From Sinohyriopsis cumingii (lineage: Eukaryota > Mollusca > Bivalvia > Unionida > Unionidae), in contig CM068838.1 of assembly GCA_028554795.2 (NCBI GenBank), positions 86,866,944-86,930,943 on the forward strand: a stretch of DNA of 64,000 nucleotides. Direction: 5' to 3'. Numbering within the stretch: the stretch's first letter is position 1; each line of letters starts with the position of its first letter. A program made the translations under genes and the position numbers. This document shows positions 14,768 through 29,700 of the stretch, one piece after another. A model generated the notes under the pieces. It saw only the letters and a list, made by a program, of their open reading frames with translations, ran no database searches and was not told the DNA's origin.

Positions 14768-17700
14768 ATCAATACCTTAATCGTGTACATGAGTAATGCA
14801 GTGGCAGAGATGAGTGGCATAGACAAGAAAGTGAGAGAGAATAAGAAAGCAAGAAATTGAGCTCTGACCTGAATCAATAAATCCCTCATTCCAAGTGCAA
14901 ATGGCTTTAGGCATGATCGTATGTTCTAATACTGGGATCACAATATCACATGTACTGCTGCGTGCATTGAAGCAAATGCTGAAGTACAAATTCACAATGA
15001 ATTTTTTCTCATCAGGAAGCTCTTGGAAATTGTAGCTGAAAATTAAATAAGAGTTTATTAATTACAAATATTTAATATGACGTGTGTTATTTCTTTCATA
15101 CTGTGCATATGTCAAATTTTTAAGTTATGAAAATAAATCTTTCACTATTTTTTGGGAGGTGGAAGAATCATATCTGTCTTCTGTGTATAATTATCACTTT
15201 TATTCTGTGCATTATTATTACTTATTACTTTAATTCTGTGCATTATTATTACTGTTATTCTGTGTATTATTACTTGTATTCTGTGCATTATTATTACTTT
15301 TATTCTGTGTATTATTATTATTTTTATTCTGTGTATTATTGTTACTTTTATTCTGTGTATTATTACTTGTATTCTGTGCATTATTACTTTTATTCTGTGT
15401 ATTATTATTACTTTTATTCTGTGTATTATTATTACTTTTATTCTGTGTATTATTATTACTTTAATTCTGTGTATTACTTTTATTCTGTGTATTATTATTA
15501 CTTTAATTCTGTGTTATTATTACTTTTATTCTGTGTATTACTTTTATTCTGTGCATTATTATTACTTTTATTCTATGCAGTATTATTACTTTAATTCTGT
15601 TTATTATTACTTTTATTCTGTGTATTATTGTTACTTTTATTCTGTGTGTTATTATTACTTTAATTCTGTGTATTATTATTACTTTAATTCTGTGTTATTA
15701 TTACTTTTATTCTGTGTATTACTTTTATTCTGTGCATTATTATTACTTTTATTCTATGCAGTATTATTACTTTAATTCTGTTTATTATTACTTTTATTCT
15801 GTGTATTATTGTTACTTTTATTCTGTGTGTTATTATTACTTTAATTCTGTGTATTATTATTACTTTAATTCTGTGTATTATTATTACTTTAATTCTGTAT
15901 TATTATTACTTTAATTCTGTGTTATTATTACTTTAATTCTGTGTATTATTATTACTTTAATTCTGTGTTATTATTACTTTTATTCTGTGTATTACTTTTA
16001 TTCTGTGCATTATTGTTACTTTTATTCTGTGTGTTATTATTACTTTAATTCTGTGTGTTATTATTACTTTAATTCTGTGTATTATTATTACTTTTATTCT
16101 GTGTATTATTATTACTTTAATTCTGTGTATTATTACTTTTATTCTGTGTATTATTGTTACTTTTATTCTGTGTATTATTACTTTTATTCTGTGTATTACT
16201 TTTATTCTGTGCATTATTATTACTTTTATTCTATGCAGTATTATTACTTTAATTCTGTTTATTATTACTTTTATTCTGTGTATTATTGTTACTTTTATTC
16301 TGTGTGTTATTATTTTTATTCTGTGTATTATTATTACCTTTATTCTGTGTAATATTATTACTTTTATTCCGTGTATCATTACTTTTATTCTGTGTATCAT
16401 TACTTTTATTCTGTGTATCATTACTTTTATTCTGTGTTATTATTATTACTTTTATTCTGTGTATTATTATTACTTTTATTCTATCCAAATCAAGTAATAA
16501 TTAACCTACTGATTTACATATAAAGGGAAATAAACTATATTTCCAGAATAATGCATTGTATAATAAGACATATATTTTTCAATTTTCTTTTCTTACTTTC
16601 TTTTTAACACAATCTGTATACACATTTTTTATTGCCATTATTCATTCTTTTACTCATTTATATATGCAACAATATGTTGTACAGTCAACCTGCCTACAGC
16701 AGCCACCCATGAGAAAGACAAAAATGGCCTCTGTAGACAGATGGCCTCCTAAGGGAGGTTCATGACAAATTTATGTACTATAAACAAAATAGCATTAGCA
16801 TTATTATCTCACGTGTTCATTTTTCAGTAACCGACTGCTTGTCATTTAATGTCTTATAAAACGAATGTGATAACTTGAAAATACCTCCATGAAATCAAGA
16901 AAACTATAACTCTGTGCATGCACTAATTTATATACCCATCTCTCTCTCTCTCACACACACACACATACACACACACTAACAAACATTTTTATCTCATTTT
17001 CAGATGAAATGTCTTCTAAATAAAGTTACTAACTGACAGCTTACCTGTAACTGTGCAATACCCAACTGGCTTTTGTTAGAGCAGTTATAATTAGGCATGA
17101 AAACAGGTGTTCATCCTTTCAACAATTGATGGATTAAGCAGTTGCTCTAACTTGCCAAGATCAAAAACAGGTTTTGCTTGTGATCTTTGATAATTAGGGA
17201 ACAAAATGAAGCTTCCTGGGGGTATTGTTAGCATTGCTAAACCATTAGGGTTATTACTAGTGCAAAGTAACTTTACTCAGATGTTTTTTTCTTTATAGGG
17301 GATAGCTTTCAGCTAGCATCCTGGAACCATTTCCAGCATTACAGTAAGTACAATCAAAATATGAAACGTTTAAACATCTATATATACCATGCCTTGCTTA
17401 TCAAAAATAAAAATTAATTTACAAACTTGGAGCTGGTCACTGCTGATATGCTCCAATGACCATGGAAAGCAGAGTGCAGAAACACATGGCCACTGATGAC
17501 AGAAGACAGGGTGAAAGCATTGCTTGGTTAAGAAACACATGGCCACTGATGACAGAAGACAGGGTGAAAGCATTGCTTGGTTAAAAAACACATGGTCACT
17601 GATGACAGAAGGCAGGGTGAAAGGATTGCTTGGTTAAGAAACACATGGCCACTGATGACAGAAGACAGGGTGAAAGCATTGCTTGGTTAAGAAACACATG

Positions 17701-20700
17701 GCCACTGATGACAGAAGACAGGGTCAAAGCAGTGCTTGGTTAAGAAACACATGGTCACTGATGACAGAAGACAGGGTGAAAGGATTGCTTGGTTAAGAAA
17801 CACATGGCCACTGATGACAGAAGGCAGGGTGAAAGGATTGCTTGGTTAAGAAACACATGGCCACTGATGACAGAAGACAGGGTGAAAGCATTGCTTGGTT
17901 AAGAAACACATAGCCACTGATGACAGAAGGCAGGGTGAAAGCATTGCTTGGTTAAGAAACACATGGCCACTGATGACAGAAGACATGGTGAAAGCATTGC
18001 TTGGTTAAGAAACACATGGCCACTGATGACAGAAGATAGGGTGAAAGCATTGCTTGCTTAAGAAACACATGGCCACTGATGACAGAAGGCAGGGTGAAAG
18101 CATTGCTTGGTTAAGAAACACATGGCCACTGATGACAGAAGACATGGTGAAAGCATTGCTTGGTTAAGAAACACATGGCCACTGATGACAGAAGACATGG
18201 TGAAAGCATTGCTTGGTTAAGAAACACATGGCCACTGATGACAGAAGGCAGGGTGAAAGGATTGCTTGGCTAAGAAACACATGGCCACTGATGACAGAAG
18301 ACAGGGTGAAAGCATTGCTTGGTTAAGAAACACATAGCCACTGATGACAGAAGGCAGGGTGAAAGCATTGCTTGGTTAAGAAACACATGGCCACTGATGA
18401 CAGAAGGTAGGGTGAAAGCATTGCTTGGTTAAGAAACACATGGCCACTGATGACAGAAGACAGGGTGAAAGCATTGCTTGGTTAAGAAACACATGGCTAC
18501 TGATGACAGAAGGCAGGGTGAAAGGATTGCTTGGTTAAGAAACACATGGCCACTGATGACAGAAGACATGGTGAAAGCATTGCTTGGTTAAGAAACACAT
18601 GGCCACTGATGACAGAAGACAGGGTGAAAGCATTGCTTGGTTAAGAAACACATAGCCACTGATGACAGAAGGCAGGGTGAAAGCATTGCTTGGTTAAGAA
18701 ACACATGGCCACTGATGACAGAAGGCAGGGTGAAAGCATTGCTTGGTTAAGAAACACATGGCCACTGATGACAGAAGACAGGGTGAAAGCATTGCTTGGT
18801 TAAGAAACACATGGCCACTGATGACAGAAGGCAGGGTGAAAGGATTGCTTGGTTAAGAAACACATGGCCACTGATGACAGAAGACATGGTGAAAGCATTG
18901 CTTGGTTAAGAAACACATGGCCACTGATGACAGAAGGCAGGGTGAAAGGATTGCTTGGTTAAGAAACACATGGCCACTGATGACAGAAGACATGGTGAAA
19001 GCATTGCTTGGTTAAGAAACACATGGCCACTGATGACAGAAGGCAGGGTGAAAGGATTGCTTGTTTAAGAAACACATGGCCACTGATGACAGAAGACAGG
19101 GTGAAAGCATTGCTTGGTTAAGAAACACATGGCTACTGATGACAGAAGGCAGGGTGAAAGGATTGCTTGGTTAAGAAACATATGGCTGCTGATGACAGAT
19201 GACCACTGATTACATGAGAGGAACTTTGCCAGTGGAACTTAGAATGGCTGCTGTGACCAGATGACTGCTGAACTCAGATGACCATTAGGACAGGTTTGAT
19301 TTTACATGCATCACATACTGTACTGACATTTAGCACATGTCAGAGGAATCAAGTTCTGTTCAGTTATATTTTGTATAAATGGACTCCATCAATGAATTTT
19401 GTATAAAATGATTCCATCAATGAATTTAGGCATTGAAAAGATAATGTTAACATTAAAACATATTGTATGGTGAAAAAACAATTGAAGCACTCAAAACACA
19501 ACGTACATATGAACATGACAATTTAAGCATTAAAAATAATATATTCATTACAATGACAATTAGGGGATAAAAAGATGATGTATGAGTGAAAAAGACAATG
19601 TAGGCATTAAAAAAGATCAAGTAGTCATGACATTGACAATTTAGCCATTAAAAAGATAATGTAGGCATTTGAAAGATATGCAGGCATTGAAAAATATAAT
19701 GCAGTTATTAGAAAAGATGATGTAGTAATGAAAATGACAACTTGGCATAACAAAAGATAATGTATGCATTGTACAGACAATTAGACAAATAAAAAGCACA
19801 TTGTTTATGGTGAAGAATTTTGTGTATAATACTTACTCAAGCCGAAATACTCCATTGAGGTAGAACTTTTCTTGCACTCCTGAAATTGTATAAATGAAAG
19901 TCATTATGTACTCTAATAAAACCAACCTCACTTGTATGCTTTGATATTAAATTAGGTCACTAAATTTGCTTTAAACAAAATATGGTAACATTGTCATTAA
20001 ATTAGGTCAATAAATTTGTTGTAAACAATTTGGCAACATTTTTTACTAATCACATTAATAAATTTGGCATAAACAATTTGGCAATATTTGTTACTAATTA
20101 TGTGAATGAATTTGCTGTAAACATTTTAGCAATGTTGATACATTAGGCTATATGCATTTATTGAAAAGCAGAGATATGTTAAGGTAATAATAATAATAAG
20201 AAGAAGAAGAGTATGTGTGTGTGTGTGTGTATGATTTGGATTTTTAACGTAGCTTTCAATGTTTTTAGGTCATATCGATACCATGTCTGCAGTGTGGCAG
20301 TTTATAGTGATATCTAGCACTCGGGCATCAGGCCGCAGACATGTAGCATGATGTCCCACCCAGTCACATTATTCTAACACCACGCCAACCAGTCCTAACA
20401 CCAACCTCTTAATGCTGAGCACCAAGCAAGGCAGATGTTAGTACCAGTTTGTTTTCTTTGTAATGAAACTTGTATGATCAGACCAAAATAAATTATTATC
20501 TACAATAATACCAAGAATTTTGTCTTTGGAAACCACTTTTAGTTTTTCATTACTATAGAAAAGGATGAAGTCATCTGTCTTTGAGTTTGTTCTTTTGTGT
20601 GTGTTGTTATTAATGAAACCTTTGTTTTGTCTGTATTTACAACCATGCCATTTTCCTTACACCATATTTTAAGTTTGTTAATGGCATTTTAAGTTTGTTT

Positions 20701-23700
20701 TCTAATTGAATTTTGCAGCTGTCTGTTCATCAGAGAAAGCAGTACCATCTGCATGTAGAGGAAGATGGTTTATGACAATAAAAAGCAAAGATGGTTTATA
20801 ACAATAAAAAGCGAAAATGATTTATGACAATAAAAAGTGAAAATGGTCTGAGCATAGACCCTTGTGGCACATCACAGTTTCTTTTTTTTTTGTTCCAGAT
20901 ACATGTCCATGTAAAGTCACTTTCTGAAATATGTCATTCAGGTATGAAGTAAACTATTTGTGAAATGTGTCATTACTTCAGCAGATTTTTTATTTTTCCA
21001 GGAGAGGTTCATGATCAACAGGAACACCAACCATAACAACCCAAATAACCTTCCCTTCTAAAGCCAGCAGCTACATGTCAACCATTGATAATAGTGGTGT
21101 TTCAACAAGAATGATTATGCCTAAAATCAGACCAGTTATCATGGAGAAGTTTGTGGTTATTAGGTATGTTAAAAATGACTCATGCACATGCTTTTCGATT
21201 AATTTTCAGAGTTGGAAGAATAGAAATGAGCTGAAAACTGTTCAAGACATCTTTTACCTCTGCTTTGTGGAGTGGAGTTATCTTTGCAGTTTTCAATAAT
21301 TGTGGAAATTTACCCATAACTGTGAAAATTTACCAATCCTCAGACCATGATTACACATAAATGCAACTGCCTCTGCAATAGCAGGTGCTGCTGATTTCAA
21401 AATCCTTGTCTCAATCATATCAGGTCCTGCTGCTTTAAAAGCCTTGTCTCATTCATGTTGAGTCTTGCTGCTTTAAAAGCCTTGTCTCATTCATATCAAG
21501 TCCTGCTGCTTTAAAAGCCTTGTCTCATTCATATCAAGTCCTGCTGCTTTCAAAAGAATTGTCTCAATCATATCAAGTCCTGCTGCTTTAAAAGTCTTGT
21601 CTCATTCATATCAAGTAATGCTGCTTTAACAAGCTTTGAGCCTATCATATCAAGCCCTGCTAATTTCAAAATCTTTGAGCCTAATATATCAAGTCCTGCT
21701 GTCTTCAAAATCCTTGAACCTATTATACCAAGTCCTACTGATTTAGCAATATCAATGTTTCACAAATATTTTAAAATGAAAGTTAAACTTACTTTAGGAA
21801 TTTCAAATGTATCATCTTCTTAAAACCTTTCAGCAAAAAAAAACATCTGAGATATGTGATCTGACGCAACTTGAGGTTTTTTAAGGTTCTGAGGCCACAC
21901 TCACAAAAAAGTCATTTAAAAAAATTAAATTTGTAAGCAGTCACTTGTACACACACCATCAATATTCAGAGATGGATTATCAATCTTGTTCTAGGAATTT
22001 CCAGCTCCTAATTCACTGAATAGTCTCCAAATCCTTTTAGGGTTGTTTTTATTTTCACTAATAACTTTCTGATTATCTTTTTTGCAGTTCAAATATTTTT
22101 TTAATGCTTTATTTCTCCAAATTTTATACTGTTTGCTACCTGAAGCTTTCAAGTAGTCTCTTGCTTTAATATCATCCAATATTGCTAAGGTAATACAGCT
22201 TGGTTGATGATCATGTTTTATTCTATGCATTTTTAATTGTGTGTTGACCGACTACGTTCAAAAACAAGTACATCCATGTAACTAACATATCATTTAATCT
22301 GAAATAGTGGGTCCGACAAAAAGGGAATTAGTCGAGAAATCAATGGAGTTTTATCAGCCTTTGACTGCCCATCCTACATTATTATTGGTAGCATATAAGA
22401 ACATTGTTGTTGTTGTAGGATTTAACACCATTTCTCAGCACAAGATAGGCTATATATGGCTGCCAGTATAACTGTTGGAGGAAGAACCCTGGAAAACCCC
22501 AGGAAGAACCACTGACCCACGATAAGCTATTGGCAGGTTTTCTCACATACCCACATTAGCCGAGCCTGAGACTCGAACCCAAGCAGACAGAGGTGAGATG
22601 GCAGTAATCCAGAATGGTGAATGCTTTAGACCACTCTGCCACTCAGGGCTCCCCACATAAGAGAATACTGGCTGATTTATTGTATGGCAGTGGCATTCTT
22701 CCCAATTTTTAGCTTTAATTTCCTCACTTATTAAACAAATCTCCCTGTTGCTGCCTCCTGTATCTTTTTTTTTCTGGTGGGAAATTGTTGCATCATCCAA
22801 ATGATTACCCGAATCCAATGAAACTAAACTACTCATATGATTATAATCGTTAGTCATTGAACTCATCAAGACTTTCTGTAAATGGCCCATGCAGACAATG
22901 ACACCATTTTGTCTCAAGGTTTCAACCTTTCTGAAGGAAAGGCAGAAATGATGGTGATGTGTTGTCTCAATTTATGGATCTAACTGACGGGAATAATTTA
23001 TGAAATATTTACATCTGTGATACTTCGGAAATGTATCAAGTTTCTGATGGTGGTTTGGAAGGGAAAAACTTTGTTATAGCTCTCAGGCAATCAGGACTAA
23101 CAACCTTTTGTCTTTTGTGTGGGATGTGCTCCATGTGCTTATGAAACCATAGCTTGAACTGGCCACAAATTCATTGATTATTTTTGTACAAAACTGACAG
23201 ATAAAATGCTGCCAAATATTTGCAACATTCACAACCCACCCCAGATGTACGAAAATCTCAATTCAGGAAAGGTCAAAGAGAATTTACCCAACCAGCTGAT
23301 AAATCTGTGCTACTAAAGGAAAATTGCCTTCAAAATGTGAAACTTTACAAACTGCTATATATCTATCCCCCCCCCCACTGACATCATTTATCAATTTTCC
23401 ACTTAGTAATGCACATCTGTGGAACAACAGTTACTGGTACCACTATGGTCAGAATTTAAAACACAGGAAATATCAGATGAGAAAGCTGTATCCATATGAT
23501 AATAAATTTGCTATAAACGATTTCTTTATCATAAAAGAAGGAACAGTATTGTAAAGTTACATATGTTGTAACTACATAAACATAGTAGGATGTCTTTACA
23601 TACAATTCTACCTCAGTGTAACTACATAAACATAGTAGGATGTCTTTACATACAATTCTACCTCAGCGTAACTACATAAACATAGTAGGATGTCTTTCCA

Positions 23701-26700
23701 TACAATTCTACCTCAGCGTAACTACATAAACATAGTAGGATGTCTTTCCATACAATTCTACCTCAGCATAACTACATAAACATAGTAGGATGTCTTTACA
23801 TACAATTCTACCTCAGCGTAACTACATAAACATAGTAGGATGTCTTTCCATACAATTCTACCTCAGCGTAACTACATAAACATAGTAGGATGTCTTTCCA
23901 TACAATTCTACCTCAGTGTAACTACATAAACATAGTAGGATGTCTTTCCATACAATTCTACCTCAGTGTAACTACATAAACATAGTAGGATGTCTTTACA
24001 TACAATTCTACCTCAGTGTAACTACATAAACATAGTAGGATGTCTTTCCATACAATTCTATCTCAGAGTAACTACATAAACATAGTAGGATGTCTTTCCA
24101 TACAATTCTACCTCAGCGTAACTACATAAACATAGTAGAATGTCTTTACATACAATTCTACCTCAGCGTAACTACATAAACATAGTAGAATGTCTTTACA
24201 TACAATTCTACCTCAGTGTAACTACATAAACATAACAGTATGTCTTTACATACAATTCTACCTCAGTGTAACTACATAAACATAGTAGGATGTCTTTCCA
24301 TACAATTCTACTTCAGTGTAACTACATAAACATAGTAGGATGTCTTTACATACAATTCTACTTCAGTGTAACTACATAAACATAGTAGGATGTCTTTACA
24401 TACAATTCTACTTCAGTGTAACTACATAAACATAGTAGGATGTCTTTACATACAATTCTACCTCAGTGTAACTACATAAACATAATAGGATGTCTTTACA
24501 TACAATTCTACCTCAGTGTAACTACATAAACATAGTGGTTAGAGAGATGAAAGATGTGAAGAACAAATTAATGATACATCAACAGAATCAGAGAGTTAGA
24601 TGGATAGAGAGACAGACAGATAGAGTTTACAATCTAGAATGGAGAGTATAGGAAAATTACCCCAGTTATAATCTATAAGAGTCTTTGAGAACTTGAGTTG
24701 CTCAATGCCAAATTCGAATCTCTTCTGGCACGGAAGAATCTGTAACTCCATGGTAATAGTTCGACCTCCCAGCTCCTTCACTTCCACACAACATGACACA
24801 CCCGTACATGTGCTATACAGATAACAGCTGCTGATGTTCGCTAGGGCAGGTAAGTCCACATTCAGGGCACAAAGTCCTGAAATTTATGTTCACAAATTAC
24901 TGTCTTTATTTTCAGAATGGATAAGCATTGTTATTTGGGATGGGGTAACTGGAGTTGCCACAGAAATGAAGCCCACTTGACAGCTCTGCTTCTGTGGCAA
25001 CAGTCTGTGTTTGTTTCAAGCACTGCATCCACAAATAAAATGTTGGTCACAGTTCGCATTGCTATATGCTGCCAATTTCTTTCTTAAAGAAAGTGAGCAT
25101 GGGTAGTAACAGTTAGTCAAATCAACCACTGTAGGTCCTCAAGTTATTAGAGCTCTCTATAGGCCTTTGACAATGCGAGTCCAGAATCCTTGGGAGACAC
25201 ATATAAAAAAAAGCAAGGAGTTCTGGTGAAAAGCGTTAATTAATGCGTATAAAATCATTACACTGAAGCAAAGCTTTGTAATAGCAGATCTTATTATATA
25301 CTCAATTTTTTTCCTCGTTAACTTTACATTGTCAGAATCGTTCAGTATTTTACAATATTGCACTCACGCACACTTCATATTGCACTCATGTGTGCCCAAC
25401 AGTATATTAGGAACTACTTTGTAAACAAATCATGTACTCATATAATAGGTGCTTTACACTTTGGTTGGTTAAATTTGTTTCTGAATGAACTAAAGCAGAT
25501 GTTTCATGGACTGCCATATACCAGCTGCTAAGCCACATTCCATGTTAACTTTTTTGATACAATGTTTAGAATTTAAGCTAGCTACAGAGACCAGACAAGG
25601 TCCTTGCAAATAACATGCAAGTGACAAGGCATAAACTGTCTTCTTTAGCTGGTAATAAGAATGGCAAAAAATATACTTACGGTTTTGCATCCTGAAGTTC
25701 CTCATAATGTACTTTCTTAGTTCTGTAAATCTAAATTACATGAGCCATGTCATGGGTTCTTAAGCTTGATTACACATTTTGAAATAGTATTGTAATTTCG
25801 ACTATACTCCAAGTGCAATTAAATCCTCCTTACTGCACTCAAAATGAAATAAACATTATATTCCATGGCGTTTTGTTGATAACTGCAATTGAAAGACTTC
25901 ATATTTTTCCCACATTACAATTTCAAACATTCAATGACAGAACAGACACATACTTGCAGATGTCAACATGCTGTTGAAATCCAATGTACTTCATGTAGAA
26001 TTGGCACAGATAAATCCAGTCCATAATCACAAAATTTCATAGAATCAACATAAATACCAAAATCTATTCATTCTCGTTCAAATGGAAATGTTGTTGCAAT
26101 GCGCATTCATTCACAATATGACTCCAAATTTCAATCTTAAGTAGACCAAAATCCCATTTTCTTTCGAAAGTTATGTCTAGTGCGTGACTAAGTTCAAATT
26201 TATCTGGGTGGAGTTATGTGCGCATTAATAACACACTTCAGTATTTAGTTTGGAATACAGCATAGATTCAGTTACTTTGTTTCTTGTAGTGTATTTTTGT
26301 TTATATAATTAAACCTTAGGTAGAAATAAGAAAATGATCATATAATAAAAAGGTTACTGCATTTATATGGGAAAATATGAACATAATTGAATTTACATAA
26401 AAATGCAATTAGAGCCATTACATCAACAAATGTAAAAAAAAACAACTGCAGAGTATTTCTCAGCAAATGTTACTCTCATTTTATTTCATTCAAATAAAAA
26501 TTGTGACTCAGTGACGATGTCATGACATCATTAGCAGTTTTTAGAATAATTTCATGGCTAGTAATTAGTGAAAATTGTCATAAAAGGAATCTTATTCTGG
26601 ATTATCATGCTATAGGGCCTTTGACCATGGAAATTTAGTGCCAGCCCATCAAATAGAGTACCTTCAAGACCTGTTTGTCTTGTGCTTTAGACATAAACAT

Positions 26701-29700
26701 ACAAGGCAAGTTAGTAGGTGTGTGTGCAAAATCACATACTATAAACATCTTTGTATTGAAGTTATAAATAGGTTATGGGAAGATTGCAGGGCTAAACATG
26801 CTATTTATGCGGAAGAATGCAAAGAAGACTGAAAATGGCTGGCCATGGTTGGTTGATACTGATAAGGAAAACTGTAGTTAAGAGAGAATTGTAGTTTATT
26901 TTTTACTTTGGACCATTCAGCACTGTTGTGCTTAGCTGCCTTAAAATTATTGCATACATACCATATTAGACCAAAACACATCCTTTTGGTCTCAGAGGAA
27001 TGTTTGAGATACTTCACTCATGAATTGTGACAGTTTTGAGCACCTACTGCAATCACATATTATTTACAACTAAAATCTTCATGTATGGATCTTTTATATT
27101 ATATAAAAGCACTGTCATATGCAACTACCAAAGAATGCAAGTAGCAACCAGGATTTTTATGGAAATATGTTTCATCCCATCTATGAATGACCACATTACA
27201 AAACCAGGTAAAAACACTACTGATTTGTATTTTTTTGTTGTGAAAATAATTTCATTGAAAGAATAATGATTTTTTTAAGCATACATTAAATTTTTAAAAA
27301 CTTGGATAAGAAAGCAAAATTTTTAAGAACATTATGTTTCTCTAATAATACTTACCAGATCACATTAATGTTAGGGATATAAGCCTATTATATCCCAAAT
27401 CCAGCCCTGCTAAAAAAAAAACAGTGACTGTCTTTCCCATCTATGTCATATAGACAAAAGTCAATGACTATTGCCCATATTACCTCTCCTTGCCACCACC
27501 AGGTGTTGCTAGTATTTAAGCTGAGCAATATGTGAACATGGATGCCTGCATGTTAGGGTGGATGGGAGGGTTTGTAAGTACACCACTGCCTTGATAACTT
27601 GCGCCCTGATAACTTGCAAACCCACTTATAATGCGGGATCAGGCATGGATCCCTTTTTTTAAACCAGAAAATACCCCAAAAATTGATCCCTATGTGTGGA
27701 ACTTGAAGAAAAGCGTGATTTAAATTGGCAACAGAAACTTTGATACATCACTCATTTTATTGTCGCAAATGGTAGATAGGACCTGTAAATTTTAATCAAC
27801 ATTATGAAATATCAAATTTAAAAATAGGTCTTAGAAGTTTTTACATTTTCTTTCCAAACGACATTCCTAGTACACCACAATTAACGATATGTAAGGAAAT
27901 TTTTATCAATGAAAATGTCCCTCACTCCTAGTGGAGGCAGTACTTCAATAAATAAATACAAATTAAATAAAAAAAATTTATCAATGGAAATTTGTGTTCT
28001 AGTTCTATCTTCAAGTTCCTTTTAAGTGTAATTGTCATAAATGCAATGTGTCCTCACTTATAGTGCAGTCTATGTTTGTGGACCCAGTTGTGCACGAGTT
28101 ATTAAAGGAGAGGTGTAATGTGATTGGGTAAGTTTGTCTATACAAAGCTAAATCACCGAGATAAAAGCTTGAGAAGGTTGACTCTGCATGCCAGCCAACT
28201 GCTTCCATGTTTCAGATCAAAACACTGCATAAGGCTCGTTGAGGTGACTCTGATTTTGTGAGACTTTAGTGTATGCAGGGTGCATAATCCACCTCAGCCA
28301 TGTAGAAGGGGCATGAGGAGTAACATCCTGCTTTCTAACTTTCACTGGAAGAAAAAGTTGTTTGCATGTACCACAAGTTGCCTCTGTGTTTTAAGTAGTG
28401 CTTCAATGTGCTAACAGTCTTGAATGGCTGCTGCTCTTGCCTTGTTTATCGAGGGGAGTGAGCATATGACAACTCTTTGATTGCCAACTGATGGCTAACT
28501 AAATTTGGATACAAAGCCTGGTTGAGTCAAGAGGGCCACTGAGCCATCTGATCTGAAGATAGTTCAGGTCAAGTGAAGGGCATGTAATTCACTCACCCTG
28601 AAGATGAGGCAAAGGCTATCAGGAAACAAAACAAAACAAGTTTCTAGAATCATTTAGTATTTCTAACTTGGTAACTTCTGGATTAATTTTGGTACCAAAA
28701 CCTTGGGAGGGTAAGTGAAGGCCCAGAACCCTTCCTGACTGATTGACAGTGTGTCCAAGGCCCAAGTGTCCAGGTCTGGAACTGGCAAGACAAAGATGAG
28801 CCGTCTGTGGTTCCACCTTGTTGCAGAAGGTCTATCATCGGATGCACCCAAAGTGCACAAATGTGAAGACTAATAGATGGAGAGACCATTCTGTGTGAAT
28901 GACCTCACCCTTCCTGGATAGAGCGTTGGCCAGGAATATGTCAGATTTGTGCATTGATGTTGAGTTCTTCACACCAACACAAAAACTACCAAATCAAAAT
29001 ACACAGGTTGGGTGATTTGGTGCCTACCGGTTAAAGGAGGTAGATCACCACTACAAAGTCGTCTAACACAATGAGGACCATTTCCCTTGAGAGATGATTC
29101 TTCATAATGGTAGACATTGATGACAGCCTTCATTTCTGGAAGGTTCATGTGGCCAATCTCCTGGCTCCCATTTGCTGCTGACTGCAGCAAAGTTTGGTAA
29201 CAGATGGGCACCTCAACTGTATGTACTGGTATCAGTACATACTGTCATTTCCACTTGGAGCTTTTGCAGAGGGACCCCGGACATCAGCAAACTCTGGTTG
29301 TGCCACTGACACAGTAATGATTGTATGTCAGGCGTGATCATAACCTGTTGATTGAGACCACAGAATGGGTGCCACTTATCTAGCAATATCATCTGTAAGG
29401 GGAATCAAGTCCACTGATGCATTGAATAAACCAAGGAGTAACAAGAATTCTCTCACTGAAATTAATGTACTGTTGGAGATGGATTCAACCAGTTCTATGA
29501 TCCAGGTTATGTGATTGATGGGATGCCATAGTGATTGAGATTGGTGAGAAATTCCATATTCAGGGTACAAAACACTGGGATGAATGAAGATTGGCTTTGG
29601 CCCATTTCACAATAAAGTCTAGGCAATGTAAAAGTGAAAGGAGATCATTCCTGCTTTGGAGTAGAATCAAACTTATGTTTTTGGGGGGTTGTCATCCAAG

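Noticed and set aside
15127..16504. Long Tyr- and Phe-rich or Ile/Arg-rich open frames on both strands
   Set aside because: Translation of an ATT-rich short tandem array; low complexity and present on both strands.
17297..17343. Plus-strand exon-like stretch between TTTCTTTATAG and ACA|GTAAGT
   Set aside because: Isolated, 47 nt, no homology, and on the strand opposite the only supported gene. Such pairs of sites arise by chance.
23563..24534. CRISPR-like regular repeat array
   Set aside because: Units are contiguous 50-bp tandem repeats without unique spacers, in a eukaryotic intron.
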